A stretch of DNA of 42,653 nt from Microvirga arvi. Its GTDB lineage: Bacteria > Pseudomonadota > Alphaproteobacteria > Rhizobiales > Beijerinckiaceae. A model generated the notes under the pieces. That model was not told where the DNA came from, searched no databases, and saw only the letters and a list, made by a program, of their open reading frames with translations. Position 1 is the stretch's first letter. Each line of letters starts with the position of its first letter. Position numbers and translations under genes: made by a program. Shown here piece by piece: positions 16,060-22,766 of this stretch. The DNA lies in NCBI RefSeq assembly GCF_016892765.1, contig NZ_JAFEMD010000043.1, positions 1 to 42,653 on the forward strand. Reading direction: 5' to 3'.

Positions 16060-16749
16060 ATGCCGAGCTTGGATAAATCCCTGGTGGCCGGTCTGCCCAT
16101 GTTCGCAGGCTTCCCGGCGAGCGATCTCGATGAGATCCTGCGGGAGGCACAGCCCATCCGCTATCCGAAAGGGACGGCCGTGTTCCAGCAGGATGAGGAG
16201 GCGCAGTCCTTCTTCATTCTTCTTCATGGGCATCTGCGCGTCATCAAGGTGACCTCCGACGGGCAGCAGGTTGTGGTCCGGTTTGTGACGCCCGGTGAGA
16301 TCTTCGGGATCGCCATGGCCATGGGCCGCGCAACCTATCCCGCAACGGCCCTGGCCATCGTGGACAGCATCGCGCTGGTCTGGCCGGCGGTTGTCTGGCC
16401 ACGCCTCGTCGCAAAGCACCCGTCGCTTGCGGTCAACACGCTGCAGACGATGGGGGGCCGGCTGCAGGACGCGCACACACGTGTCGTCGAGATTTCGACG
16501 GAGCAGGTCGAAAAACGCGTCGCGCATGCGCTGCTGCGTCTTGCCCGTCAAGCGGGCCGGCAGGTCGAGCAAGGTGTTCAGATCGATTTCCCGATCTCAC
16601 GGCAAGACATCGCCGAGATGACGGGAACAACGCTCCACACGGTGAGCCGCATCCTGAGCAGTTGGGAGGAGCAGGGTCTCGTCACGGGCGGACGCCAGCG
16701 CATCACGGTCCGCGATCCCCACAAGCTCTTCCTGCTGGCGGAGAGCTGA
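16060..16749 (+). CDS. nnrR: Crp/Fnr-family regulator, NnrR-like
   Basis: 229 aa from ATG 16060 (MPSLDKSLVAGLPMF). The effector domain shows IRYPKGTAVFQQDEEAQSFFILLHGHLRV and FVTPGEIFGIAMAMG. The C-terminal winged helix is SRQDIAEMTGTTLHTVSRILSSWEEQGLV. There is no cysteine cluster, so it belongs with the NO-responsive NnrR/Dnr group rather than Fnr. Its closeness to nnrU and the nor genes, in a window full of TTG-N8-CAA boxes, makes it the best candidate for the regulator that reads them; this is inference. The ribosome site is weak, and the frame is open far upstream, so the start is moderately certain. Confidence 0.85.
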   Translation: MPSLDKSLVAGLPMFAGFPASDLDEILREAQPIRYPKGTAVFQQDEEAQSFFILLHGHLRVIKVTSDGQQVVVRFVTPGEIFGIAMAMGRATYPATALAIVDSIALVWPAVVWPRLVAKHPSLAVNTLQTMGGRLQDAHTRVVEISTEQVEKRVAHALLRLARQAGRQVEQGVQIDFPISRQDIAEMTGTTLHTVSRILSSWEEQGLVTGGRQRITVRDPHKLFLLAES

Positions 16750-16793
16750 CGGTTCGGGAAACACCTCACCCCGTGACGGAATGCGGCGCCCCG

Positions 16794-17054
16794 TCACGGA
16801 ACCGCAGGCCAGCGGGCCGTGACAAGCTCAGGCTCCACCGTTGACGCGGAAGCCGACTCCTTGGTGGCAACCGCGCGCAGATCCGCCAGGAACTTCGCAC
16901 GGTCGACCCCATGCTCCCGGCACGCATCGTCAACCGTGTGGAAGCAGGCAATCGGGCAGCCGACGCAACGCATCTTGTGATTCAGAAAGACCCGGATCGT
17001 GGCAGGGCACTGTCGCATGACATCGTCGACGAGCTGGGTGACTTCAACAGGCAT
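16794..17054 (-). CDS. DUF1858-domain protein with CxxC motif
   Basis: 86 aa starting MPVEVTQLVDDVMRQCPAT. It has the DUF1858 pattern of a ScdA-N/hybrid-cluster-associated domain with VFLNHKMRCVGCPIACFHTVDDAC, including C-V-G-C and additional cysteines. Such domains occur beside hybrid cluster proteins and Fe-S repair proteins. GGAGG lies 5 bp before the ATG. It diverges from the DUF59/DUF2249 genes, with a perfect TTGAG-N4-CTCAA palindrome 26 bp upstream. A role in handling NO-damaged Fe-S centres is plausible but unproven. Confidence 0.8.
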   Translation of the reverse strand: MPVEVTQLVDDVMRQCPATIRVFLNHKMRCVGCPIACFHTVDDACREHGVDRAKFLADLRAVATKESASASTVEPELVTARWPAVP

Positions 17055-17079
17055 GACGGCCTCCAAAGTGATGATGCAA

Positions 17080-17093
17080 TTGAGATGCCTCAA
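17080..17093. promoter_or_regulatory. Perfect Fnr/NnrR-like palindrome between DUF1858 and DUF59 genes
   Basis: TTGAGATGCCTCAA, that is TTGAG-N4-CTCAA. It is too close to the DUF1858 start (centre about 32 bp) for class II activation of that gene, and about 158 bp from the DUF59 start. It may repress one side and activate the other, or be read from an unrecognised start. Confidence 0.55.
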
Positions 17094-17244
17094 CTTACCG
17101 AGTTCCCTTCGCCGTTCTTTGCGCGACGACAAGGAGACGAATGATGAGGCCCAACAATCGTTGTTTTGTTTGCTGCAGGGCAAAGATGACGGGGCTTCAA
17201 TCGGCCAAGGTCCTGCCGTCGATGCGAGCGGAAGAGGAGAGCCG

Positions 17245-17586
17245 ATGAGCGACAATTCCAAGCGGCAGCACGCCCTGGATCCTGATGTCCTGGATTGTCT
17301 GACGGATGTTCTGGATCCGGAGATCGGCCTTAGCGTCGTGGATCTTGGCTTGGTCTATCAGACTCGCCGGACGCCCGAGGCCGTCGAGGTCGCGCTCACC
17401 CTCACCACCCGCGCCTGTCCCTTGGGCGAAATGATCATGGAGGAGGCGCGCGAGCGTCTGGCGCATCGGTTTCAGGACGCTCCCCGCATTGACGTTCGTC
17501 TGGTCTGGGATCCTGTCTGGACTCCCGACTTCATCACCGCCCGCGGCCAGGAGCTTCTCGGCCGCGCACCAAGGACCATAGCCTGA
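17245..17586 (+). CDS. DUF59/MIP18-family protein (SufT/PaaD-like)
   Basis: 113 aa. The core LDPEIGLSVVDLGLVY and LTLTTRACPLGEMIMEEA is the DUF59 fold; the conserved cysteine sits in TRACPLG. The C-terminus VRLVWDPVWTPDFITARGQELLG is also typical. Members help assemble or deliver Fe-S clusters. An AGAGGAGAG site precedes the ATG. The stop overlaps the next start (TGATG), forming a two-gene operon with the DUF2249 gene. Proteins of this kind recur in denitrification clusters, where Fe-S repair after NO exposure would be useful. Confidence 0.88.
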   Translation: MSDNSKRQHALDPDVLDCLTDVLDPEIGLSVVDLGLVYQTRRTPEAVEVALTLTTRACPLGEMIMEEARERLAHRFQDAPRIDVRLVWDPVWTPDFITARGQELLGRAPRTIA

Positions 17587-17831
17587 TGTGCAGCTGCAAC
17601 GTCACTGAAACCGTCATCGACGTCCGCCAGATCATGCCGCGGATGCGCCATCCCCTGATCTTCAACACCTTCGATCAGCTTGCCCCCGGCGAGGCCTTCC
17701 TGCTGGTCAACGACCACGATCCCCGGCCTCTGTTCTACCAGTTCAATGTCGAGCGGCCGGGCGAGTTCGGCTGGGATTACCAGGAGGAGGGTCCCGAGCT
17801 CTGGCGGGTCCGCATCAGCCGCGCCGCCTGA
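17586..17831 (+). CDS. DUF2249 protein
   Basis: 81 aa. It contains IDVRQIMPRMRHPLIFNTFDQLAPGEAFLLVNDHDPRPLFYQF and a closing EEGPELWRVRISR, the typical DUF2249 layout of a small SirA/TusA-like alpha-beta fold. The N-terminal CSC motif is notable. Function is not established; the family frequently accompanies NO and nitrite metabolism genes. It is translationally coupled to the DUF59 gene and followed by a terminator-like hairpin. Confidence 0.85.
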   Translation: MCSCNVTETVIDVRQIMPRMRHPLIFNTFDQLAPGEAFLLVNDHDPRPLFYQFNVERPGEFGWDYQEEGPELWRVRISRAA

Positions 17832-17852
17832 GGGAGCCCGGCGACTGACATA

Positions 17853-17875
17853 GGCGGGGCCGCGGCGGCTCCGCC
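17853..17875 (+). terminator. Probable rho-independent terminator after the DUF2249 gene
   Basis: A 9-bp GC-rich stem with one G-T pair (17853-17861 with 17867-17875) closes a 5-nt loop and is followed by CCCATCTTT. It lies 22 bp after the DUF2249 stop. The T-tract is short. Confidence 0.55.
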
Positions 17876-17887
17876 CCCATCTTTGCA

Positions 17888-17914
17888 AGGTGCCGTTGTC
17901 GCCAGTTGGCACCT
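17888..17914. promoter_or_regulatory. 7-bp inverted repeat upstream of nnrU
   Basis: AGGTGCC (17888-17894) and GGCACCT (17908-17914) are separated by 13 nt, 49 bp before nnrU. It could be an operator or leader hairpin. No TTG-N8-CAA box is visible in front of nnrU. Confidence 0.35.
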
Positions 17915-17962
17915 GCACAACCTCCCCTCCGTTGCCCGCGCATCCATCGGACGGCATTCACG

Positions 17963-18655
17963 ATGATTGAGTTCTATGGCGCATTGGCGGTTTTCGTGGC
18001 GGCCCACGTCATTCCGGCGAGCCCAGGTTTGCGCGCGCGGTTGATCGACGCGATGGGGCGATCAACCTATCTGATCGCGTACTCAATCCTGTCTCTCGTC
18101 CTTCTGGGCTGGCTGATCGTGGCCGCCCAGCGCGCTGACACCGTGTGGCTCTGGGATCCGGCCCCGTGGCAGTGGCACGTCCCGTTCATCGCCATGCCGG
18201 TCGCGGCGTTCCTGTTCGTCGCTGGCCTCATGGCAGCCAATCCCCTCTCAATTTCCCTTCGCAGCGGCGCGGAGCCTGGGCCGGTCACGGCCGTCACGCG
18301 GCACCCAGTCCTATGGGCCTTCCTGATCTGGGCGGTGGCCCACATCCCACCGAATGGTACCGTGGTCGCGCTCCTGCTGTTCAGTGCGATGGTTCTGTTC
18401 TCCCTGCTCGGGTTCGTCCTGCTCGACGTCAAGGCACGCAAGCGCCTTGGTCCGGAGCGCTGGCGGGAGCTGGCGGCCGGAACCTCCATCCTCCCCTTCG
18501 CGGCGGTCCTCTCGGGGCGAGCCCGGTGGCACGCGCTGCGCTCTCTAATCCTGCCAGCGCTGATCGCTGCCGCTGTCTATATCTGGTTCGTGCTGCAGGG
18601 TCATGCGCTTCTGATCGGCGCGGATCCCCTCGCCGGCCTTGCGGCCATGGGATAG
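17963..18655 (+). CDS. nnrU: NnrU family membrane protein
   Basis: 230 aa with about six membrane helices. NnrU features are the ALAVFVAAHVIPASPGLRARLIDAMGRSTYLIAYSILSL start, the AVTRHPVLWAFLIWAVAHIPPNG motif and LDVKARKRLGPERW in the loop. NnrU is required for or associated with nitrite and NO reductase expression in alphaproteobacteria; its biochemistry is unclear, although the fold is related to isoprenylcysteine methyltransferase-like membrane proteins. ATG 17963 gives the family-typical N-terminus. It converges with the 51-aa gene at 18703. Confidence 0.9.
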   Translation: MIEFYGALAVFVAAHVIPASPGLRARLIDAMGRSTYLIAYSILSLVLLGWLIVAAQRADTVWLWDPAPWQWHVPFIAMPVAAFLFVAGLMAANPLSISLRSGAEPGPVTAVTRHPVLWAFLIWAVAHIPPNGTVVALLLFSAMVLFSLLGFVLLDVKARKRLGPERWRELAAGTSILPFAAVLSGRARWHALRSLILPALIAAAVYIWFVLQGHALLIGADPLAGLAAMG

Positions 18656-18702
18656 CCCTGCCAGACGGCGGGAGCGGGTCCCGGCTGGCCGCCGCGGGGA
18701 CT

Positions 18703-18858
18703 TTACTGCGTGAGGAACAGGACGGCCGCGATCACGACCGACATGGTCACCGCCGTGATCGTCCCGGTCGGGCGCAGCACCCCCATCCGGTACAGCATGA
18801 CGGCGAAGATGACGATCAGCGGCGTCGCCATCACCAAACCAACCTGGGCATCGCTCAT
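18703..18858 (-). CDS. 51-aa single- or two-span membrane protein divergent from norE
   Basis: It begins MSDAQVGLVMATPLIVIFAVMLYRMGVLRPTG and ends with a second hydrophobic stretch (VTMSVVIAAVLFLTQ). AGGAG lies 9 bp before the ATG. The protein would have two short membrane helices joined by a basic turn. It shares an intergenic operator (18917) with norE, so it probably belongs to the NO regulon. I do not recognise a named family. Confidence 0.65.
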   Translation of the reverse strand: MSDAQVGLVMATPLIVIFAVMLYRMGVLRPTGTITAVTMSVVIAAVLFLTQ

Positions 18859-18916
18859 GTGACGGATCTCCTGAATTCGTGTGGCCTCTCTATGGCCGAG
18901 AATGCGGGAGAGTTGT

Positions 18917-18930
18917 TTGTGCCATCGCAA
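18917..18930. promoter_or_regulatory. NnrR-like operator between the 51-aa gene and norE
   Basis: TTGTGCCATCGCAA. The centre is about 65 bp from the 51-aa gene and about 70 bp from norE, allowing control of both divergent promoters. A second inverted repeat, CTTGT-N8-ACAAG at 18973-18990, touches the norE start region. Confidence 0.6.
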
Positions 18931-18992
18931 CGAAGAATGCGACAGCGAGCGGTAGGAGGCGTCATCGGCCAACTTGTTATCGTGGACAAGCA

Positions 18993-19559
18993 ATGAATCT
19001 TGCGCAAGAAGATCGCTCCTGGGGCGCCCTCTCGGACCTGCCCGGACACCCGATGATGTGGGTGCTCATCCTGACCGAAGTCGTGACCTTCGGGCTGCTC
19101 TTCCTGACGTTCGCCATCGCAGGAGCCGTTCACCATGATCTCTTCGCGGCGGGCCAGGTGCAACTCGACCCAACTCTTGGTGGCATCAACACCCTTGTCC
19201 TGATCACCAGCGGCTGGCTCGCTGCCCTGGCGGTCGAGGCTCGGTCCGTCGGCCGCCGCGGTGCGGCGCGGCTCCTTCTCGGAGGGGCCATGGCGTTGGG
19301 CATCGTCTTCATCGCCATTAAAATCACCGAGTACATTACGAAAGCCCAAGCAGGCATCGGCCTGGAGACTGACACCTTCTTCACGCTCTACTTCCTGCTG
19401 ACCGGCTTCCACCTCCTTCATGTGCTGCTGGGCATCGTCATCCTCGTCGCCGTCACATTTTCGGACAGCCTGGAGAACCTGAAGACCGGCACCGCCTTCT
19501 GGCACATGGTCGATCTGGTCTGGGTCGTCATGTACCCGCTTATTTACCTGATTGGATAG
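18993..19559 (+). CDS. norE: NorE, cytochrome oxidase subunit III-like protein of the NO reductase cluster
   Basis: 188 aa, five predicted membrane helices, subunit III-like. Recognisable segments are PGHPMMWVLILTEVVTFGLLF, INTLVLITSGWLAALAVEA and the closing FWHMVDLVWVVMYPLIYL. NorE supports full activity of the cNOR complex without being part of the catalytic core. ATG 18993 fits the family N-terminus, although its ribosome site is weak. norF follows after 4 bp. Confidence 0.93.
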   Translation: MNLAQEDRSWGALSDLPGHPMMWVLILTEVVTFGLLFLTFAIAGAVHHDLFAAGQVQLDPTLGGINTLVLITSGWLAALAVEARSVGRRGAARLLLGGAMALGIVFIAIKITEYITKAQAGIGLETDTFFTLYFLLTGFHLLHVLLGIVILVAVTFSDSLENLKTGTAFWHMVDLVWVVMYPLIYLIG

Positions 19560-19563
19560 CTCG

Positions 19564-19839
19564 ATGACACAGACCGCCGCGCGCCAGGTCACTCGCGCCT
19601 GGGGCCTCCTTGTCCTGCTCACCCTTCTCAGCCTCGGCGCAGGCGGTTCCGGCTGGACTGGACTGGCGGCAAACGCGCTGATCCTGACTGCCGCCTTCGC
19701 CAAGGGGCGCTGGATGCTGATGGACTTCCTCAAGCTCCGTCGCGTGCCGGCCGGTTGGCAGACCCTGTTTCTCTGCTGGCTTGGGCTGGTCACTGTCATC
19801 CCGTGGGCCGCCACCGCTCTGTCCTTGCTGCGCGGATAA
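19564..19839 (+). CDS. norF: NorF, small membrane protein of the NO reductase cluster
   Basis: 91 aa with three hydrophobic segments, in the cytochrome c oxidase subunit IV-like group (LTLLSLGAGGSGWTGLAANALILTAAFAKGRWMLMDFLKLR). The KGRWMLMDFLKLR pattern is characteristic of NorF. It works with NorE in maturation or stability of NO reductase. Coupled to norE by a 4-bp gap. Confidence 0.88.
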   Translation: MTQTAARQVTRAWGLLVLLTLLSLGAGGSGWTGLAANALILTAAFAKGRWMLMDFLKLRRVPAGWQTLFLCWLGLVTVIPWAATALSLLRG

Positions 19840-19859
19840 ACGACCTTTCGTTACGGGGC

Positions 19860-19873
19860 TTGCTCCAGAGCAA
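19860..19873. promoter_or_regulatory. NnrR-like palindrome between norF and norC
   Basis: TTGCTCCAGAGCAA, a perfect TTGCTC-N2-GAGCAA inverted repeat and the most symmetrical of the set. Its centre lies about 196 bp ahead of norC, so it would give a long leader of roughly 155 nt if it activates norCBQD at class II spacing. Confidence 0.65.
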
Positions 19874-20062
19874 AGAGCGGCGCTGCTGCTCCTGTCATCA
19901 GGGACGGGAGCGCACCATCCGGTGCCTGATGCAACCCAAGGCCCATCGGCATGTCCAGCACCGATCACTCGGCCATCCGTTCGCGGAGTCCGCCACCATT
20001 GGCATGCGCCTGCGGCGTGAGCCGCACCTGTTCTCCACTGCCACAACAGAAAGGATCGTGTG

Positions 20063-20515
20063 ATGGCTGAAGTCCTCACCAAATCGGCGGCGAGAAACGT
20101 GTTCTACGGGGGCTCGTTCTTCTTCTTCGCTATCTTCGTTGGCCTGACCGCCCACAGTCACTATTACATGAACACCACGTCGACCGATGTGTCGACGCTG
20201 AATGCCTCCGTCGCCCGCGGCAAGCACGTGTGGGAGAGGAACTCCTGCATCAACTGCCACTCCATCCTCGGCGAGGGAGCCTACTTCGCCCCCGAGCTCG
20301 GCAACGTCTGGGTTCGCTACGGCGGCAAGGAAGACCCTGCGGGAGCCCGCGAGACGCTCAAGGCCTGGATGGCCGCACAGCCGACCGGCATCGAAGGACG
20401 GCGGCAGATGCCGCAGTTCAACCTGACCGACCAGGAACTCAACGACCTCGCTGATTTCTTGGAATGGACCAGCCGCATCAAGACCCAGAACTGGCCGCCG
20501 AACAACGCCGGCTAA
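20063..20515 (+). CDS. norC: NorC, cytochrome c subunit of nitric oxide reductase
   Basis: 150 aa. One N-terminal membrane anchor (VFYGGSFFFFAIFVGLTA) is followed by a periplasmic class I heme c domain. The heme motif is CINCH (C62, C65, H66) and the axial methionine is M116 in RRQMPQF. NorC accepts electrons from periplasmic cytochromes or cupredoxins and passes them to NorB. AAGGA lies 9 bp before the ATG. norB follows after 13 bp. Confidence 0.97.
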   Translation: MAEVLTKSAARNVFYGGSFFFFAIFVGLTAHSHYYMNTTSTDVSTLNASVARGKHVWERNSCINCHSILGEGAYFAPELGNVWVRYGGKEDPAGARETLKAWMAAQPTGIEGRRQMPQFNLTDQELNDLADFLEWTSRIKTQNWPPNNAG

Positions 20516-20528
20516 GGGGGCCGATATC

Positions 20529-21875
20529 ATGAAATACCAAACGCAAAAGGTGGCCCTGCTCTACTTCTATGGAGCCCTGGCCCTGTTCATCGCCCAGGTC
20601 CTGTTCGGCGTTCTCGCCGGCACGATCTATGTCCTGCCCAATACGCTCTCCGAACTGCTGCCGTTCAACGTCGTCAGGATGATCCACACCAACGCGCTGA
20701 TTGTGTGGCTGCTGATCGGCTTCATGGGAGCAACCTACTACCTGGTTCCGGAAGAAACCGAGACCGAGCTCTTCAGCCCGCTTCTCGCGAAGATCCAGTT
20801 CTGGATGTTTTTTGGCGCAGCCGGCGTCGCGGTGGTCGGGTACATGTTCAAGATCCACGAAGGCCGCGAGTTCCTGGAGCAGCCCTTCGTCATCAAGGTC
20901 GGCATCGTCGTCGTGTGCCTGATGTTCCTGTTCAACATCACCATGACGGCTCTTAAAGGGCGCAAGACCGTCGTCACCAACATCCTGCTCTTCGGGTTGT
21001 GGGGCGTGGCGATCTTCTTCCTGTTCGCCTTTTACAACCCGATCAACCTTGCGGTCGACAAGATGTACTGGTGGTACATCGTGCATCTCTGGGTCGAGGG
21101 CGTGTGGGAGCTGATCATGGCCTCCGTGCTCGCCTTCCTGATGATCAAGCTCAACGGCATCGACCGCGAGGTGGTGGAGAAGTGGCTCTATGTCATCGTT
21201 GGCATGGCCCTGTTCTCCGGCATCCTTGGCACGGGCCACCACTTCTACTGGATCGGCGCGCCCGGCTACTGGCAGTGGATCGGCTCGCTGTTCTCCACCC
21301 TTGAAGTCGCGCCCTTCTTCACCATGGTCGTGTTCACCTTCCAGATGACCTGGAAGGCGGGCCGCAAGCACCCGAACCGCGCGGCCCTGCTGTGGTCGAT
21401 CGGCTGCTCGGTGATGGCCTTCTTCGGCGCGGGCGTGTGGGGCTTCCTGCACACCCTGTCGTCGGTGAACTACTACACCCATGGCACGCAGGTGACCGCT
21501 GCTCACGGGCACCTCGCCTTCTTCGGCGCCTATGTGATGCTCAACCTCGCCGTCATGGCCTACGCCATGCCGCAGATCCTCGGTCGCGCTCCCTACAACC
21601 AGATGCTCAGCATCGTCAGCTTCTGGATCATGTGCACGGCCATGTCGGTGATGACCTTCGCGCTCACCTTCGCGGGCGTCATCCAGGTCCACCTGCAACG
21701 CGTGCTCGGGCAGTCGTACATGGACGTCCAGGACCAGCTCGCCCTGTTCTACTGGATTCGCCTCGGCTCGGGCGTGTTCGTGCTGATCTCGGCGCTGATG
21801 TTCGTCTACGCGGTGTTCGTCCCCGGACGCGAGAAGTCCCCGCGGCTGGTGCAGGGCCTGCAGCCCGCCGAATGA
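20529..21875 (+). CDS. norB: NorB, catalytic subunit of cytochrome c-dependent nitric oxide reductase
   Basis: 448 aa with 12 membrane helices of the heme-copper oxidase family. Metal ligands are visible: H53 and H328 for heme b, H186 with H237/H238 for the iron FeB, H326 for heme b3. The glutamates E190 and E194 in HLWVEGVWE and the AAHGHLAFFGAY motif are diagnostic of cNOR rather than quinol NOR, since there is no N-terminal extension. It reduces 2 NO to N2O at a heme b3-FeB site in the inner membrane. Coupled to norC. Confidence 0.98.
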   Translation: MKYQTQKVALLYFYGALALFIAQVLFGVLAGTIYVLPNTLSELLPFNVVRMIHTNALIVWLLIGFMGATYYLVPEETETELFSPLLAKIQFWMFFGAAGVAVVGYMFKIHEGREFLEQPFVIKVGIVVVCLMFLFNITMTALKGRKTVVTNILLFGLWGVAIFFLFAFYNPINLAVDKMYWWYIVHLWVEGVWELIMASVLAFLMIKLNGIDREVVEKWLYVIVGMALFSGILGTGHHFYWIGAPGYWQWIGSLFSTLEVAPFFTMVVFTFQMTWKAGRKHPNRAALLWSIGCSVMAFFGAGVWGFLHTLSSVNYYTHGTQVTAAHGHLAFFGAYVMLNLAVMAYAMPQILGRAPYNQMLSIVSFWIMCTAMSVMTFALTFAGVIQVHLQRVLGQSYMDVQDQLALFYWIRLGSGVFVLISALMFVYAVFVPGREKSPRLVQGLQPAE

Positions 21876-21939
21876 GCATAGACGGGGCGGCCCCGAACGG
21901 CCGCCCCGTCCTCCCCATTGCACCCAAAGGATTTGACCG

Positions 21940-22752
21940 ATGAAGCCCCTCCTGCAAGCGGTTCCCGAACCTGTGGTCGAACTGCCCTACTACGTTCCGG
22001 CCGGAAATGAGTGCTCCCTGTTCGAGCTCGCCTGGAGCAAGCGCCTGCCGCTGCTCCTGAAGGGTCCGACCGGCTGCGGCAAGACCCGCTTCGTCGCCCA
22101 CATGGCATCAAAGCTCGGGCTGCCGCTTCATACCGTCTCCTGCCATGACGATCTCACCGCCGCCGACCTTACCGGCCGCTACCTGCTCAAGGGCGGCGAC
22201 ACGGTGTGGGCGGACGGCCCCCTCACCCGCGCCGTGCGCGAGGGCGGCATCTGCTATCTCGATGAGATCGTGGAGGCGCGCAAGGACGTGACCGTGGTGC
22301 TGCACCCGCTCACCGACGACCGCCGCATCCTGCCGCTCGACCGTACGGGCGAGGAGCTGCAGGCGCCGGACTCCTTCATGCTGGTCGTGTCCTACAACCC
22401 GGGCTACCAGACCCTGCTCAAGTCTCTGAAGCCCTCGACGCGCCAACGCTTCGTGGCCATCGAATTCGACTTCCTGCCCTTCGACCACGAGATCGCCGTC
22501 GTCGCCTCGGAAAGCGGCCTGTCCGCGGAGCGGGTGCGTCCCCTTCTGCTGCTGGCCCGCCGCCTGCGCACGCTCAAAGGGCAGGATCTGGAGGAAGGTG
22601 TGTCCACACGCCTGTTGGTCTACTGCGGGTCCCTCATTGCGGCGGGTGTCCCGGCGGAAGAAGCCGTGCTCGCCACCATGATCGAGCCGTTGACTGACGA
22701 CCTCGACGTCAAGCAAGCCCTGACCGAGGTAGCCTGCGCTACGCTCGCCTGA
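21940..22752 (+). CDS. norQ: NorQ, MoxR-type AAA+ ATPase for NO reductase activation
   Basis: 270 aa. Walker A is GPTGCGKT (42-49), Walker B ICYLDE (104-109), and the C-terminal CbbQ/NorQ region is GVSTRLLVYCGSLIAAG. With NorD it forms a remodelling complex that inserts the non-heme iron FeB into NorB. It lies 64 bp after norB and 14 bp before norD. Confidence 0.97.
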   Translation: MKPLLQAVPEPVVELPYYVPAGNECSLFELAWSKRLPLLLKGPTGCGKTRFVAHMASKLGLPLHTVSCHDDLTAADLTGRYLLKGGDTVWADGPLTRAVREGGICYLDEIVEARKDVTVVLHPLTDDRRILPLDRTGEELQAPDSFMLVVSYNPGYQTLLKSLKPSTRQRFVAIEFDFLPFDHEIAVVASESGLSAERVRPLLLLARRLRTLKGQDLEEGVSTRLLVYCGSLIAAGVPAEEAVLATMIEPLTDDLDVKQALTEVACATLA

Positions 22753-22766
22753 TCCGGAGACACGCC

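Noticed and set aside
18973..18990. CTTGT-N8-ACAAG before norE as a further NnrR box
   Set aside because: The TTG to CAA spacing is 10, not 8, and it abuts the start codon. It may only be a hairpin.
20478..21923. Long open frame antisense to norB (481 codons)
   Set aside because: It is His- and Glu-rich with no family pattern, and lies exactly opposite a perfect norB. GC-rich codon use leaves such frames open.
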